Made by a program: the position numbers and the translations under genes
Part shown: positions 18,261 to 26,614 of the stretch, one piece after another
How positions within the stretch are numbered: position 1 is the stretch's first letter
Layout of the letters: each line of letters opens with the position of its first letter
The notes under the pieces: model-generated
What the model was told of the DNA's origin: nothing
What the model saw: only the letters and a program-made list of their open reading frames with translations
The model's database searches: none
Assembly: GCF_008642375.1 (NCBI RefSeq)
Contig: NZ_CP029194.1
Span: 6,441,001 to 6,505,000 of the forward strand
Reading direction: 5' to 3'
Length of the DNA stretch: 64,000 nucleotides
Source of the DNA: Streptomyces venezuelae
GTDB lineage: Bacteria > Actinomycetota > Actinomycetes > Streptomycetales > Streptomycetaceae

Positions 18261-18339
18261 TTCCGCACGTGACCCCCCACGTTCCGCACGTGACCCCCCA
18301 CGTTCCGCACGTGACCCCCCACGTTCCGCACGTGACCCT
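18261..18339. repeat. 21-bp tandem repeat, nearly four copies, between the ABC genes
   Basis: Units begin at 18261, 18282, 18303 and 18324; the first three are identical and the fourth diverges after 15 bases. Each unit starts TTCCGCACGTGACCCCCC and contains the palindrome CACGTG. The array lies between the ATPase stop and the AGGAG ribosome site (18340-18344) of the permease, so its copy number sets the spacer length. A small out-of-frame reading frame through it encodes a repeating PHVTPHV heptapeptide. Confidence 0.9.
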
Positions 18340-18354
18340 CAGGAGCTGTACGCA

Positions 18355-19182
18355 GTGAGCACCGTGCCCGCCGAGGCCCTGCCGACCGGCGCGCTTCCCC
18401 TCCGGTCGCAGGACGCCGGGGACGGCGCCGCGCCGCTCGCCCCGCGCGCCCGGCTGCTGCCCGCCATGGCGGCCGTCTACCGCGCGCAGCTCTCGCGCGC
18501 CCGCGTGGCCCGCATCCCGCTCCTCTTCGTGGCCACGTTCCAGTCGATCGGGATCATGGTCCTGATGCGCGGGGTCGTCGACGGCGGCTCCGAGGCGCGG
18601 GCCGTCGTGGCCGGCTCCACCGTCCTCGTCGTCGCCTTCGTCGCGCTCAACCTGCTCGCCCAGTACTTCGGGCAGCTGCGGGCGAGCGGCGGCCTCGACC
18701 ACTACGCCACCCTGCCCGTGCCGCCGGCCGCCGTCGTGCTCGGTGCGGCCGGCGCGTACGCCTCCTTCACCGTGCCCGGGACCGTCGTCACCGCCGTCGC
18801 CGGGTCCCTGCTCTTCGGGCTGCCCCTCGGCCAGCTGTGGATCCTCGGCGCCGTGGTCCCGCTCGCCGGGGCGGCGCTCGCCGGACTCGGCGCCGCCCTC
18901 GGACTGCTCGCCCCGCGGCAGGAGCTCGCCACGCTCCTCGGCCAGCTAGGCATGTCGGCGGCGCTGCTCCTCGGTGTGCTCCCGGCCGAGCGGCTGCCGG
19001 AGCCGATCGGCTGGGCGCGGGACCTGCTGCCGTCGACGTACGGCGTGGAGGCCCTGGCCCGTACCTTCGACCCCCGCCCGGACTGGGCGGCCGTCGGCCT
19101 CGACCTCGCCGTCTGCGGGGCGGTCGGCGTGGTGTCCCTGGCGGTCGCCACCTGGGCCTACCGGCGGGCGGCCGTCCGCTGA
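18355..19182 (+). CDS. ABC-2 type transporter permease
   Basis: The 275-residue membrane subunit for the preceding ATPase. Six hydrophobic segments are visible from about residue 55 (IPLLFVATFQSIGIMVLM) to the C-terminus (VCGAVGVVSLAVATWAY). The first ~40 residues are polar and probably cytoplasmic. The GTG start has AGGAG at 18340-18344, 10 bases upstream. LLPSTYGVEALARTF before the last helix is a conserved block of ABC-2 permeases. It works as an exporter with the ATPase; the cargo is unknown. Confidence 0.88.
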   Translation: MSTVPAEALPTGALPLRSQDAGDGAAPLAPRARLLPAMAAVYRAQLSRARVARIPLLFVATFQSIGIMVLMRGVVDGGSEARAVVAGSTVLVVAFVALNLLAQYFGQLRASGGLDHYATLPVPPAAVVLGAAGAYASFTVPGTVVTAVAGSLLFGLPLGQLWILGAVVPLAGAALAGLGAALGLLAPRQELATLLGQLGMSAALLLGVLPAERLPEPIGWARDLLPSTYGVEALARTFDPRPDWAAVGLDLAVCGAVGVVSLAVATWAYRRAAVR

Positions 19183-19216
19183 GGCGGGCCACAGTCACAC
19201 CTGGCACGATGGCGGG

Positions 19217-19855
19217 GTGACCGCACCTCTTACTCCGCCTCACCAGCCCCCGCACGACTCCGACTGGCCCCCGCCGCCCCCGTCGCAGCCGGGCCCCGTC
19301 GGGGACCCGATCACGTCGGCGGAGGTCGTGCTGGGGGGAGTCGTGGCCCTCGTCTCGACGGCGGTGGGCGCGCTGCTCGGGGTGCTGTGGCTGTGGCTGT
19401 CCCCGAGGGTCCTGCTGATCTCGGACGGCAAGGGCGTCTTCCTCCGCGACTCCGAGGGCGAGTCGGCGATCGGCGCGGACGGGACGTTCGTCCTCCTCGC
19501 CCTCGCCTTCGGGGCGGTTGCCGCGCTCGTCGTCTTCCTGCTGCGCCGCAAGGGCGGGGTCCCGTTCGTGCTGGGCCTGGCGCTCGGCGGGGTCCTGGGC
19601 TCGCTGGTCGCCTGGGGCGTGGGGACCTCCTTCGGCCCGACCCGGGATGTGGTCGCCCACGCGAAGTCGGTCGGCCCCGGCGTCGTCTTCGAGGCGCCCC
19701 TCGAACTGAACATGGCGGCTGCCGCCATGCTGGCCTGGCCGCTGGCGGCGATGATCGTCCACCTGGCGCTGACGGCGCTCTTCGGCCCCCGCGACCCGGA
19801 GCCGGAGCACTGGGGGCCGCAGCCGGACCCGGAGCCCGGGCAGAAGTCCCTCTGA
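19217..19855 (+). CDS. Four-helix membrane protein (DUF2567-like)
   Basis: A 212-residue protein with a Pro-rich cytoplasmic start (PHQPPHDSDWPPPPPSQPG) and four hydrophobic segments, the first VVLGGVVALVSTAVGALLGVLWLWL and the last MLAWPLAAMIVHLALTAL. The layout and the sequence resemble actinomycete DUF2567 proteins; this is a memory-based call. The GTG at 19217 is the only workable start, since the ATG before it runs into a stop. It converges on the YbaK gene with only three bases between stops. Confidence 0.7.
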   Translation: MTAPLTPPHQPPHDSDWPPPPPSQPGPVGDPITSAEVVLGGVVALVSTAVGALLGVLWLWLSPRVLLISDGKGVFLRDSEGESAIGADGTFVLLALAFGAVAALVVFLLRRKGGVPFVLGLALGGVLGSLVAWGVGTSFGPTRDVVAHAKSVGPGVVFEAPLELNMAAAAMLAWPLAAMIVHLALTALFGPRDPEPEHWGPQPDPEPGQKSL

Positions 19856-19858
19856 GCG

Positions 19859-20356
19859 TCAGCCGCGGCCGATCGGGGCCACGACCGCCGAGGTGAGGGC
19901 CGCCAGGTCGGCGGGGGAGAGCTCGACCTCCAGGCCGCGGCGGCCCGCCGAGATACAGATCGTCGCGTGGCCCGAGGCCGAGGCGTCGAGGACCGTACGC
20001 AGCCGCTTGCGCTGGCCCAGGGGGGAGATGCCGCCCCGGACGTACCCCGTCGTGCGCTCCGCGGCGGCGGGGTCCGCCATCGCCGCCCGCTTCCCGCCGA
20101 CCGCCGAGGCCAGCGCCTTCAGGTCCAGCTGCCCCGCGACCGGGACCACCGCGACCGTCAGTTCGCCGTCGACGTCGGCCACCAGCGTCTTGAAGACCCG
20201 GTCGGGGGAGACGCCCAGCGCCTCCGCCGCCTCCTCGCCGTACGAGGGGGAGGCCGGGTCGTGCTCGTACGCGTGCAGGGTGTACGGGGTCCCGGCCGTG
20301 GTCAGCGCGACCGTCGCCGGAGTGCCCCCGCTGTTCTTCTTCTGCTTCTTCGCCAC
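19859..20356 (-). CDS. ybaK: YbaK/EbsC-family aminoacyl-tRNA deacylase
   Basis: A 165-residue protein of the YbaK branch of ProX/INS-domain trans-editing factors, which hydrolyse Cys-tRNA(Pro). Family blocks are TPYTLHAYEHDP, SYGEEAAEALGVSPDRVFKTLVADVDG, VVPVAGQLDLKALA with its Lys, and the GGISPLGQRKRL loop. The length is normal. It lies 17 bases past the start of the Lon-domain gene on the same strand and may be cotranscribed with it. The substrate specificity is inferred from the family. Confidence 0.9.
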   Translation of the reverse strand: MAKKQKKNSGGTPATVALTTAGTPYTLHAYEHDPASPSYGEEAAEALGVSPDRVFKTLVADVDGELTVAVVPVAGQLDLKALASAVGGKRAAMADPAAAERTTGYVRGGISPLGQRKRLRTVLDASASGHATICISAGRRGLEVELSPADLAALTSAVVAPIGRG

Positions 20357-20373
20357 GCGCTCCTCGCCCTTCC

Positions 20374-21111
20374 TCAGTTCGGGTTGGTCGGACCCTGGGT
20401 CAGGTCGACCGCCGGCAGCGAGGGCAGATGCCGCAGCACCGCCGTCTCCGCGCGCAGCAGCGCCAGCTCCTCGCGCAGCCGTGTCGCCGTGTCCGGGGCC
20501 TGGAGCAGCCGCTGCTTCGACGGGGTGTCGAGCACCGCGGCCGCCGCGACCAGGTACGACACGACCGACGGGTCGTCCGGCAGCTCGCTCGTCGTCAGCG
20601 ACCGCTCCCGCGCGCCCGCCAGCCGCTTCTGGTAGTTCCGGAAGGCCCGCAGCACGCCCTCGGAGAGGGTGCCCGCGTCCTCGCCCCGCTCCTCCGGGAT
20701 CTCCTCGACCTCGGCGACCAGGAACGGCCCGCTCGCGTCGACCGAGAGGAGCTTGACCCGGGTCGTCCCGGTGGCCATGACCTCGAAGCTGCCGTTGGAG
20801 CGCTCGCGGATGCTCGCCGCGTCGGCGATGCAGCCGACCCGGTGGAAGGCCTGGATCGGGTCGGCGCCGAAGCCGGCCGCGGGGCCCTTCTCCGGCAGCG
20901 CGGTCTGGTCGGGCATCCCGGGAGCGGTGGGCGCGACCTCGCGCCCGTCGCGGATGGCGACGACGGCGAAGCGGCGCGGCTCCGTGTCGTCGATCGTGAG
21001 CAACTCCCGCATCATGGCGCGATAGCGCTCCTCGAAGACGTTCAGCGGCAGCACGAGGCCAGGGAACAGCACCGCGTTGAGCGGGAAGAGAGGCAGGCGA
21101 GCGGTGGTCAC
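20374..21111 (-). CDS. Lon substrate-binding (LAN) domain protein
   Basis: A 245-residue stand-alone N-terminal domain of Lon protease (PF02190 type). RLPLFPLNAVLFPGLVLPLNVFEERYRAMM is the diagnostic start, followed by RFAVVAIRDGREV and VGCIADAASIRERSNGSFEV. No ATPase or protease domain is present. The GTG at 21111 gives the correct family N-terminus. Such proteins may act as substrate adaptors, but no role is established. It lies between YbaK and an uncharacterised gene on the same strand. Confidence 0.85.
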   Translation of the reverse strand: MTTARLPLFPLNAVLFPGLVLPLNVFEERYRAMMRELLTIDDTEPRRFAVVAIRDGREVAPTAPGMPDQTALPEKGPAAGFGADPIQAFHRVGCIADAASIRERSNGSFEVMATGTTRVKLLSVDASGPFLVAEVEEIPEERGEDAGTLSEGVLRAFRNYQKRLAGARERSLTTSELPDDPSVVSYLVAAAAVLDTPSKQRLLQAPDTATRLREELALLRAETAVLRHLPSLPAVDLTQGPTNPN

Positions 21112-21121
21112 GGCGGCAAGC

Positions 21122-22162
21122 CTAATGGCCGCCGCGACCGCCCCGTCCGGCCCGTCCGTCTCCGGGCCTCCACAGGGGCGTCCGGCCGGCCGACTCGGCC
21201 CGCACGACGTCCCGTACGGCCAGGAACCGGCGGAGAGGATCCTCCTGCACGGCGCCCCGCGGCGCACCCCACGGGAAGGAGGTCGCGTGGGGGCCGATCC
21301 GCCGGAACTCGTCCAGCGCGTCCGTCCACCGCGCCCGCTCCACCAGCACGTACGCGAGCAGATTGCGCACCTCGGCGGGCCACGGGTCGCCGGCCGGGAA
21401 GGCGGCCGACAGCGCGAGCGCCCGGTCGGCCGCCCGGTCGAGCCGCACGGCGGCGGCGGAACGGTCCGGCCTGGGCATCGACCGGAGCCGGTCGTAGGCC
21501 GCGCGGACCGGGAGAGCCCGCACGAGCGAATCCGGGCCGGCGTCGTCGGCGGCCTGCTCGGCGAAGTCGAAGGCGGCCCGGTGCGAGCCGTACCACTGCG
21601 CGGACAGGTACTTGAGCGCCGCGACATGGCTGCCGTAGTGGTGCGGGGAGCGGCGCACGGCCTGCTCCCACAGCGTCTCGAAGACGGTGTGTCCGGCGTG
21701 CGCCCCGCGCGCGTGGTCGAGGGCGAGCCGCCACGGCACCGGGTCGTGCGGTGCCTCCTCGGTGACCCTCCGGATCAGCGGGTCGAGCTCGCGCAGCCGC
21801 TCGGCCCGGGCGGGGGACTCCCAGGCCCTGCGGACGGCGAGCTGGGCCGAGACGAGCAGGGCGTCGGGGTCGTCGGGGGCGACGGCGAGCCAGTGGGCCA
21901 GCCAGTCGCCGCGGTTGTACGCGAAGGTGGCGAGCCGGGTGACGTACCGGTCGCGGTCCTCCCACTCGGCGGCGTCCCGGGTGGTGGCGAGCAGCTTCGC
22001 CGCGGGCTCCGGGTCGGCCAGCGCGGCGGCGACCAGGGCGGGGGCGAGCCGCTCGTCCGGGGCGTCGAGCAGCACGTCGTCGTCCGGCACGAGCCCGGCG
22101 GTGAACCGCGGGGTGTGCCCGGCCGAACGGACGGCGCCGATCAGGGCGCGGAGGAAGGACAT
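21122..22162 (-). CDS. Hypothetical alpha-helical protein, 346 aa
   Basis: I do not recognise the family. The protein is soluble, rich in Ala, Arg and Asp, with repeated helix pairs (PDALLVSAQLAVRRAW, DPVPWRLALDHARGAHAG, HYGSHVAALKYLSAQWYG) that read like degenerate TPR units, so a protein-binding scaffold is possible. It begins MSFLRALIGAVRSAG. The stop is 10 bases before the start of the Lon-domain gene, so the two are probably one transcript. Confidence 0.7.
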   Translation of the reverse strand: MSFLRALIGAVRSAGHTPRFTAGLVPDDDVLLDAPDERLAPALVAAALADPEPAAKLLATTRDAAEWEDRDRYVTRLATFAYNRGDWLAHWLAVAPDDPDALLVSAQLAVRRAWESPARAERLRELDPLIRRVTEEAPHDPVPWRLALDHARGAHAGHTVFETLWEQAVRRSPHHYGSHVAALKYLSAQWYGSHRAAFDFAEQAADDAGPDSLVRALPVRAAYDRLRSMPRPDRSAAAVRLDRAADRALALSAAFPAGDPWPAEVRNLLAYVLVERARWTDALDEFRRIGPHATSFPWGAPRGAVQEDPLRRFLAVRDVVRAESAGRTPLWRPGDGRAGRGGRGGH

Positions 22163-22322
22163 GGTGCGACGTATTTTCCCACCGGGTCGTGCTGTTTCGC
22201 GCCCTTCTGCCCAGCCCTTTCACCCCCACCTCACCCGGCCCCCTCACATCGCCGCCGCGACGCGGCCCCGGGCGCCCGCGCCGCCGCCCCCTCAGCACCG
22301 TGCCGGAGGCGGTTCCGGCAGG

Positions 22323-23936
22323 TCAGCCGCGGCGCAGAAGGCGGGTCGCACCCGCCGCCACGGTCGTCGCCAGGATCCAGCCGAGGAGTATCAGCACGGC
22401 CGCCGCCCACTGCCAGACGCCCTCCAGGCGCCAGTAGCCCTCCTGCCCGAGGTTGATCACCGGCAGCAGCAGGTCCAGCGCGTACAGCGTGCCGTTCCAC
22501 GCCGGGGCCTCCTCCGCCTTGAGCGGGATCGGGCGGTAGCGCGAGAAGGCCACCGTCCCCGCCGCCCACAGCACCGCCATCCACAGCGCCGCCCGGCCCG
22601 GCCGGTAGCCGTACGCCACCGTCCAGTCCTGGACGAACCCCCACAGCTTTCCCGCCACCGGCAGCGTCTCGCGCCGGCGCCGCTGCTTGGCGAGCAGCAC
22701 CTCGCGCGCGTCGGCGTCCTCCCCGCTGTTGCGCAGGACCGTCGCCAGGCGCTCGTACGGCTCGGGGGCGTACTCCGGGGTCGCCGCCGCCACCCACTCC
22801 AGGCGCCGGGCCAGCGGGAAGTGCCCGTACGGCACGAGGTTCTCGTAGACGAACCCGCCCATCGCAAGACCGCCGGGCCCCGGCCAGCTGGTCGACAGGT
22901 CGATCAGGGTCACGATCCTGGCGCCGTTGAGCACCACCCGCCCCTCCTCCGGGCGCTCGCCGTTGAACCGCAGCTCCGGGGTGGCGATCCGGCGCAGCGA
23001 CACCTCCTCCCGGCGCGAGCCGTTCAGCAGGAACCGGGCGGAATGCAGGTCCACCGCGTCGCCGAACCGGCCGTCGTCGAGCCGGACGCCGCCGTGGCAC
23101 TCCACGGGCTTGCGCCGGGTGCCCTGGGCCTGCGTCACGCCGTACGGCGGGGTGGCCGTCGCGCTGCCCGAGCTCCCCAGGCTCCCCGTCTCCTCGTACA
23201 CCCACGCCGCGTTCAGGTAGAGCGAGCGCTCCACCGTCAGCTGCGGGGCGTTGAGCGCGCGCCGCTGCTGCGCCCCGCGCAGCACGCTGCCCCGCAGGCT
23301 GAGCGAGACGCCGACCTTCGCCCCGCGCAGGCTCAGTTCGCCGTGCGTCTCGATCAGCTCGGCCTGGAGGTCCTGGGCCACCACCATCCCGTCCGCCGCG
23401 ATCGCCCGTCCGCGCCGGTCCGGCCAGACCTGGATCTGGTTGATGAGCAGGTCCGTGCCGATCTGCGCGTCCGTGAGCCGGATGCCGTGGCCCACCCGGC
23501 AGCGCGGCAGGTGCAGATCGCCCGTCGTGTGCAGCCGGGCGGCCTCCAGGCGCGGGATCGAGCAGGCGACCATCCGCAGGGTGCCGAACTGTGCCTCGGG
23601 GAGCACGACCTCGCCGTCGAACCGGCAGCCGTGCAGCTCCACGTACGGTCCTATCGTCCCGCCCGCCAGGTTCAGCACGCCCGTGATCCGCACGCCGCGC
23701 AGCTTCAGCGCGGCCACCCGTCCCGACCGGGGCTGCGGCCCGTCGAGCAGCAGAAGGGCCACCACGTCCGCCCGGACGCTCCGCTCCGGTCCCCACTCCC
23801 GTGATCCGAACGGGTCGTCCCGCTCGGCGATCCCCTCCGTCAGATCACAGGTCCTGCCGATCCGGAACGCCCGCCACACGGCCCGCTCCGGGCCCGTGAG
23901 CCCGTCGGGCATCCCGTCGTCGTGCGGCTCGGTCAC
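22323..23936 (-). CDS. Membrane protein with pentapeptide-like beta-solenoid domain
   Basis: A 537-residue protein with two parts. Residues ~60-330 are a run of short strands such as LRGVRITGVLNLAGGTIGPYVELHGC and HGIRLTDAQIGTDLLI that suggest a right-handed beta-helix like pentapeptide-repeat proteins. The C-terminal ~110 residues hold hydrophobic segments (AALWMAVLWAAGTVAFSRY, WAAAVLILLGWILATTVAAGAT). Thus a cytoplasmic solenoid is tethered to the membrane. The start could be GTG 23936 or ATG 23912. It diverges from hisD. The longer reading that continues antisense through hisD is not real. Function unknown. Confidence 0.75.
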   Translation of the reverse strand: MTEPHDDGMPDGLTGPERAVWRAFRIGRTCDLTEGIAERDDPFGSREWGPERSVRADVVALLLLDGPQPRSGRVAALKLRGVRITGVLNLAGGTIGPYVELHGCRFDGEVVLPEAQFGTLRMVACSIPRLEAARLHTTGDLHLPRCRVGHGIRLTDAQIGTDLLINQIQVWPDRRGRAIAADGMVVAQDLQAELIETHGELSLRGAKVGVSLSLRGSVLRGAQQRRALNAPQLTVERSLYLNAAWVYEETGSLGSSGSATATPPYGVTQAQGTRRKPVECHGGVRLDDGRFGDAVDLHSARFLLNGSRREEVSLRRIATPELRFNGERPEEGRVVLNGARIVTLIDLSTSWPGPGGLAMGGFVYENLVPYGHFPLARRLEWVAAATPEYAPEPYERLATVLRNSGEDADAREVLLAKQRRRRETLPVAGKLWGFVQDWTVAYGYRPGRAALWMAVLWAAGTVAFSRYRPIPLKAEEAPAWNGTLYALDLLLPVINLGQEGYWRLEGVWQWAAAVLILLGWILATTVAAGATRLLRRG

Positions 23937-24075
23937 GCCGCCCCCCCCTCGCTTCCCACGTCCGCTCCCACGATTTCCCTCGCCGGGATCAGTGGATTCG
24001 TACAGCCGTTCTTCCCGCTGAGTGACGGGCTGAACGCTAACGGTCAGCTGTGGCGACAAGACGCCAGTGTGGCGG

Positions 24076-24113
24076 GTATCAGTCAGTGATTGGCATGTAT
24101 CAGCTGTTGATAC
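24076..24113. promoter_or_regulatory. Two tandem palindromic operator-like sites upstream of hisD
   Basis: Site B is the perfect inverted repeat GTATCAGCTGTTGATAC (24097-24113). Site A (24076-24092) is GTATCA-N5-TGATTG, the same design with two mismatches. Their centres are exactly 21 bp apart, two turns of the helix, with a 4-base gap. They lie 40-77 bases before the hisD GTG and 140-177 bases from the divergent membrane-protein start. A dimeric regulator binding cooperatively is the natural reading. Confidence 0.6.
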
Positions 24114-24152
24114 GGGCGATCGTCGTTCTAGGCCGTCTGCGAGAATTGACCC

Positions 24153-25496
24153 GTGATCTCTCGAATCGATCTGCGCGGTGAGACCCTCCCCGAGGGTTCC
24201 GCCCTGCGCGACCTGCTGCCCCGTGCCGAGTTCGACGTGGAAGCCGCCCTGGAGACGGTGCGGCCGATCTGCGAGGACGTCAGGCATCATGGCGCGGCCG
24301 CGGTGATCGACTACGGGGAGAAATTCGACCACGTCCGCGTCCCGAGCCTGCGCGTCCCCGCCGAGGCGATCAGCCGCGCCCTCGACGAGCTCGACCCGGC
24401 CGTCCGCGCCGCACTGGAGGAGTCCATCCGGCGCGCCCGGCTCGTCCACCGCGAGCAGCGCCGCACCACCCACACCACCCAGGTCGTCCCCGGCGGCACG
24501 GTCACCGAGAAGTGGATCCCCGTCGAGCGCGTCGGTCTGTACGTGCCGGGCGGCCGCGCCGTCTACCCGTCCTCCGTCGTGATGAACGTCGTCCCGGCCC
24601 AGGAGGCCGGCGTCGAGGGCCTGGCCGTCGCCTCGCCCCCGCAGAAGGAGTTCGGCGGCCTGCCGCACCCGACGATCCTCGCCGCCTGCGCCCTCCTCGG
24701 CGTCGACGAGGTGTACGCGGCCGGCGGCGCCCAGGCCATCGCCATGTTCGCGTACGGAACCGCCGACACGGACGCCGAGCGCGGCTGCGCCCCCGTCAAC
24801 CTGGTCACCGGACCCGGCAACATCTACGTGGCCGCGGCCAAGCGGCTCCTCAAGGGCCGCATCGGCATCGACGCCGAGGCCGGTCCGACGGAGATCGCGA
24901 TCCTCGCGGACTCCACCGCCGACCCGGTCCACGTCGCCGCCGACCTCATCAGCCAGGCCGAGCACGACCCGATGGCCGCCTCCGTCCTCGTCACCGACTC
25001 GGACGAGCTGGCCGCCGCCACCGAGGCCGAACTGAAGACCCAGGTCGCCGCCTCCAAGCACGTCGACGACCGGATCGTCCCGGCCCTCGCCGGCCGCCAG
25101 TCCGCGATCGTCCTCGTCCGCGACCTGGCCGACGGCCTCAAGGTCGTCGACGCGTACGGCGCCGAGCACCTGGAGATCCAGACCGCCGACGCCGCCGCCG
25201 TCGCCGACCGCGTCCGCAACGCGGGCGCGATCTTCGTCGGCCCCTGGGCACCGGTCTCGCTCGGCGACTACTGCGCCGGCTCCAACCACGTCCTGCCCAC
25301 CGGCGGCTGCGCCTGCCACTCCTCGGGCCTCTCCGTGCAGTCCTTCCTGCGCGGCGTGCACATCGTGGACTACACGCGGGCCGCCCTCGCCGACGTCGCC
25401 CACCACGTGGTGACGCTCGCCGAGGCCGAGGACCTGCCCGCGCACGGCGCGGCGATCAAGGCAAGGTTCGGATGGAAGGTTCCCGAGAGCAAGTGA
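24153..25496 (+). CDS. hisD: Histidinol dehydrogenase
   Basis: It catalyses the last two oxidations of histidine synthesis (histidinol to histidine, NAD-dependent, zinc). 447 residues. Family blocks include ERVGLYVPGGRAVYPSSV, GPGNIYVAAAKRLLKG, AGPTEIAILAD, the catalytic SQAEHDPMA and AGSNHVLPTGG. The start is a GTG. It is the first gene of an eight-gene operon with mostly 4-base overlaps, preceded by two palindromic sites. Its stop overlaps the hisC GTG. Confidence 0.97.
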   Translation: MISRIDLRGETLPEGSALRDLLPRAEFDVEAALETVRPICEDVRHHGAAAVIDYGEKFDHVRVPSLRVPAEAISRALDELDPAVRAALEESIRRARLVHREQRRTTHTTQVVPGGTVTEKWIPVERVGLYVPGGRAVYPSSVVMNVVPAQEAGVEGLAVASPPQKEFGGLPHPTILAACALLGVDEVYAAGGAQAIAMFAYGTADTDAERGCAPVNLVTGPGNIYVAAAKRLLKGRIGIDAEAGPTEIAILADSTADPVHVAADLISQAEHDPMAASVLVTDSDELAAATEAELKTQVAASKHVDDRIVPALAGRQSAIVLVRDLADGLKVVDAYGAEHLEIQTADAAAVADRVRNAGAIFVGPWAPVSLGDYCAGSNHVLPTGGCACHSSGLSVQSFLRGVHIVDYTRAALADVAHHVVTLAEAEDLPAHGAAIKARFGWKVPESK

Positions 25497-26614
25497 CCGC
25501 GAACGACACCGTCCGCATCGACGACCTGCCCGTCCGCGACGAGCTGCGCGGCAAGTCCCCGTACGGCGCGCCCCAGCTCGACGTCCCCGTCCAGCTCAAC
25601 ACCAACGAGAACCCGTACCCGCTGCCCGAGCCCCTGGTGGCCCGGATCGCGGAGCGGGTCGCCGAGGCCGCCCGCGGCCTCAACCGCTACCCCGACCGCG
25701 ACGCGATCGAGCTGCGCACCGAGCTCGCCGCCTACCTCACCCGGACCGGCAAGCACCGCGTCGGCGTCGAGAACGTGTGGGCGGCCAACGGCTCCAACGA
25801 GGTCCTCCAGCAGCTCCTGCAGACCTTCGGCGGCCCCGGCCGTACCGCGATCGGCTTCGAGCCCTCGTACTCGATGCACGCCCTGATCGCCCGCGGCACC
25901 GGCACGGGCTGGATCTCCGGCCCGCGCAACGAGGACTTCACGATCGACGTGGCGGCGGCCGGACAGGCCATCGCGGAGAACACGCCGGACGTCGTCTTCA
26001 TCACCTCTCCCAACAACCCCACCGGCACCGCGGTCGAGGCCGACACCGTCCTCGCCCTGTACGAGGCTGCCCAGGCGGCCAGGCCCTCGATGGTGGTCGT
26101 GGACGAGGCGTACGTGGAGTTCAGCCACCGCGACTCGCTGCTGCCGCTCCTCGAAGGCCGGCCGAACCTGGTGGTCTCCCGGACCATGTCCAAGGCCTTC
26201 GGCGCCGCCGGGCTGCGCCTCGGCTACCTCGCCGCGCACCCGGCCGTCGTCGACGCCGTCCAGCTGGTCCGCCTGCCGTACCACCTCTCCGCCGTCACCC
26301 AGGCCACCGCGCTCGCCGCCCTGGAGCACACCGACACCCTCCTCGGGTACGTCGAGCAGCTCAAGGTCGAGCGCGACCGGCTCGTCACCGAGCTGCGTGC
26401 CCTCGGCTGCGAGGTCACCGAGTCCGACGCCAACTTCGTGCAGTTCGGCAGGTTCGCCGACACGCACGGGGCCTGGCAGCGGATCCTCGACCGGGGCGTC
26501 CTGGTCCGGGACAACGGCGTACCGGGCTGGCTGCGGGTCACCGCGGGCACCCCCGAAGAGAACGACGCGTTCCTCGACGCGGTCCGTGAACTGATGAAGG
26601 AGCAGAAGCGATGA
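25493..26614 (+). CDS. hisC: Histidinol-phosphate aminotransferase
   Basis: A PLP-dependent class II aminotransferase (imidazole-acetol phosphate plus Glu). 373 residues from GTG 25493, which overlaps the hisD stop (GTGA). ATG 25472 is an alternative that adds seven residues. LNTNENPYPLPEP is the N-terminal substrate segment, FITSPNNPTGT and VVDEAYVEFS are PLP-contact blocks, and SRTMSKAFG carries the Schiff-base Lys234. It is coupled to hisB by an ATGA overlap. Confidence 0.97.
   Translation: MTANDTVRIDDLPVRDELRGKSPYGAPQLDVPVQLNTNENPYPLPEPLVARIAERVAEAARGLNRYPDRDAIELRTELAAYLTRTGKHRVGVENVWAANGSNEVLQQLLQTFGGPGRTAIGFEPSYSMHALIARGTGTGWISGPRNEDFTIDVAAAGQAIAENTPDVVFITSPNNPTGTAVEADTVLALYEAAQAARPSMVVVDEAYVEFSHRDSLLPLLEGRPNLVVSRTMSKAFGAAGLRLGYLAAHPAVVDAVQLVRLPYHLSAVTQATALAALEHTDTLLGYVEQLKVERDRLVTELRALGCEVTESDANFVQFGRFADTHGAWQRILDRGVLVRDNGVPGWLRVTAGTPEENDAFLDAVRELMKEQKR

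Noticed and set aside
18248..18358. A 36-codon PHVTPHV repeat peptide as a gene
   Set aside because: Its ATG overlaps the ATPase stop, but the residues come only from the DNA repeat; the permease is read in another frame with its own ribosome site. Kept only as a note in the findings.
24153..25445. Continuation of the minus-strand membrane-protein frame antisense through hisD
   Set aside because: hisD is certain. A family-like N-terminus begins at about 23936, downstream of the spacer.
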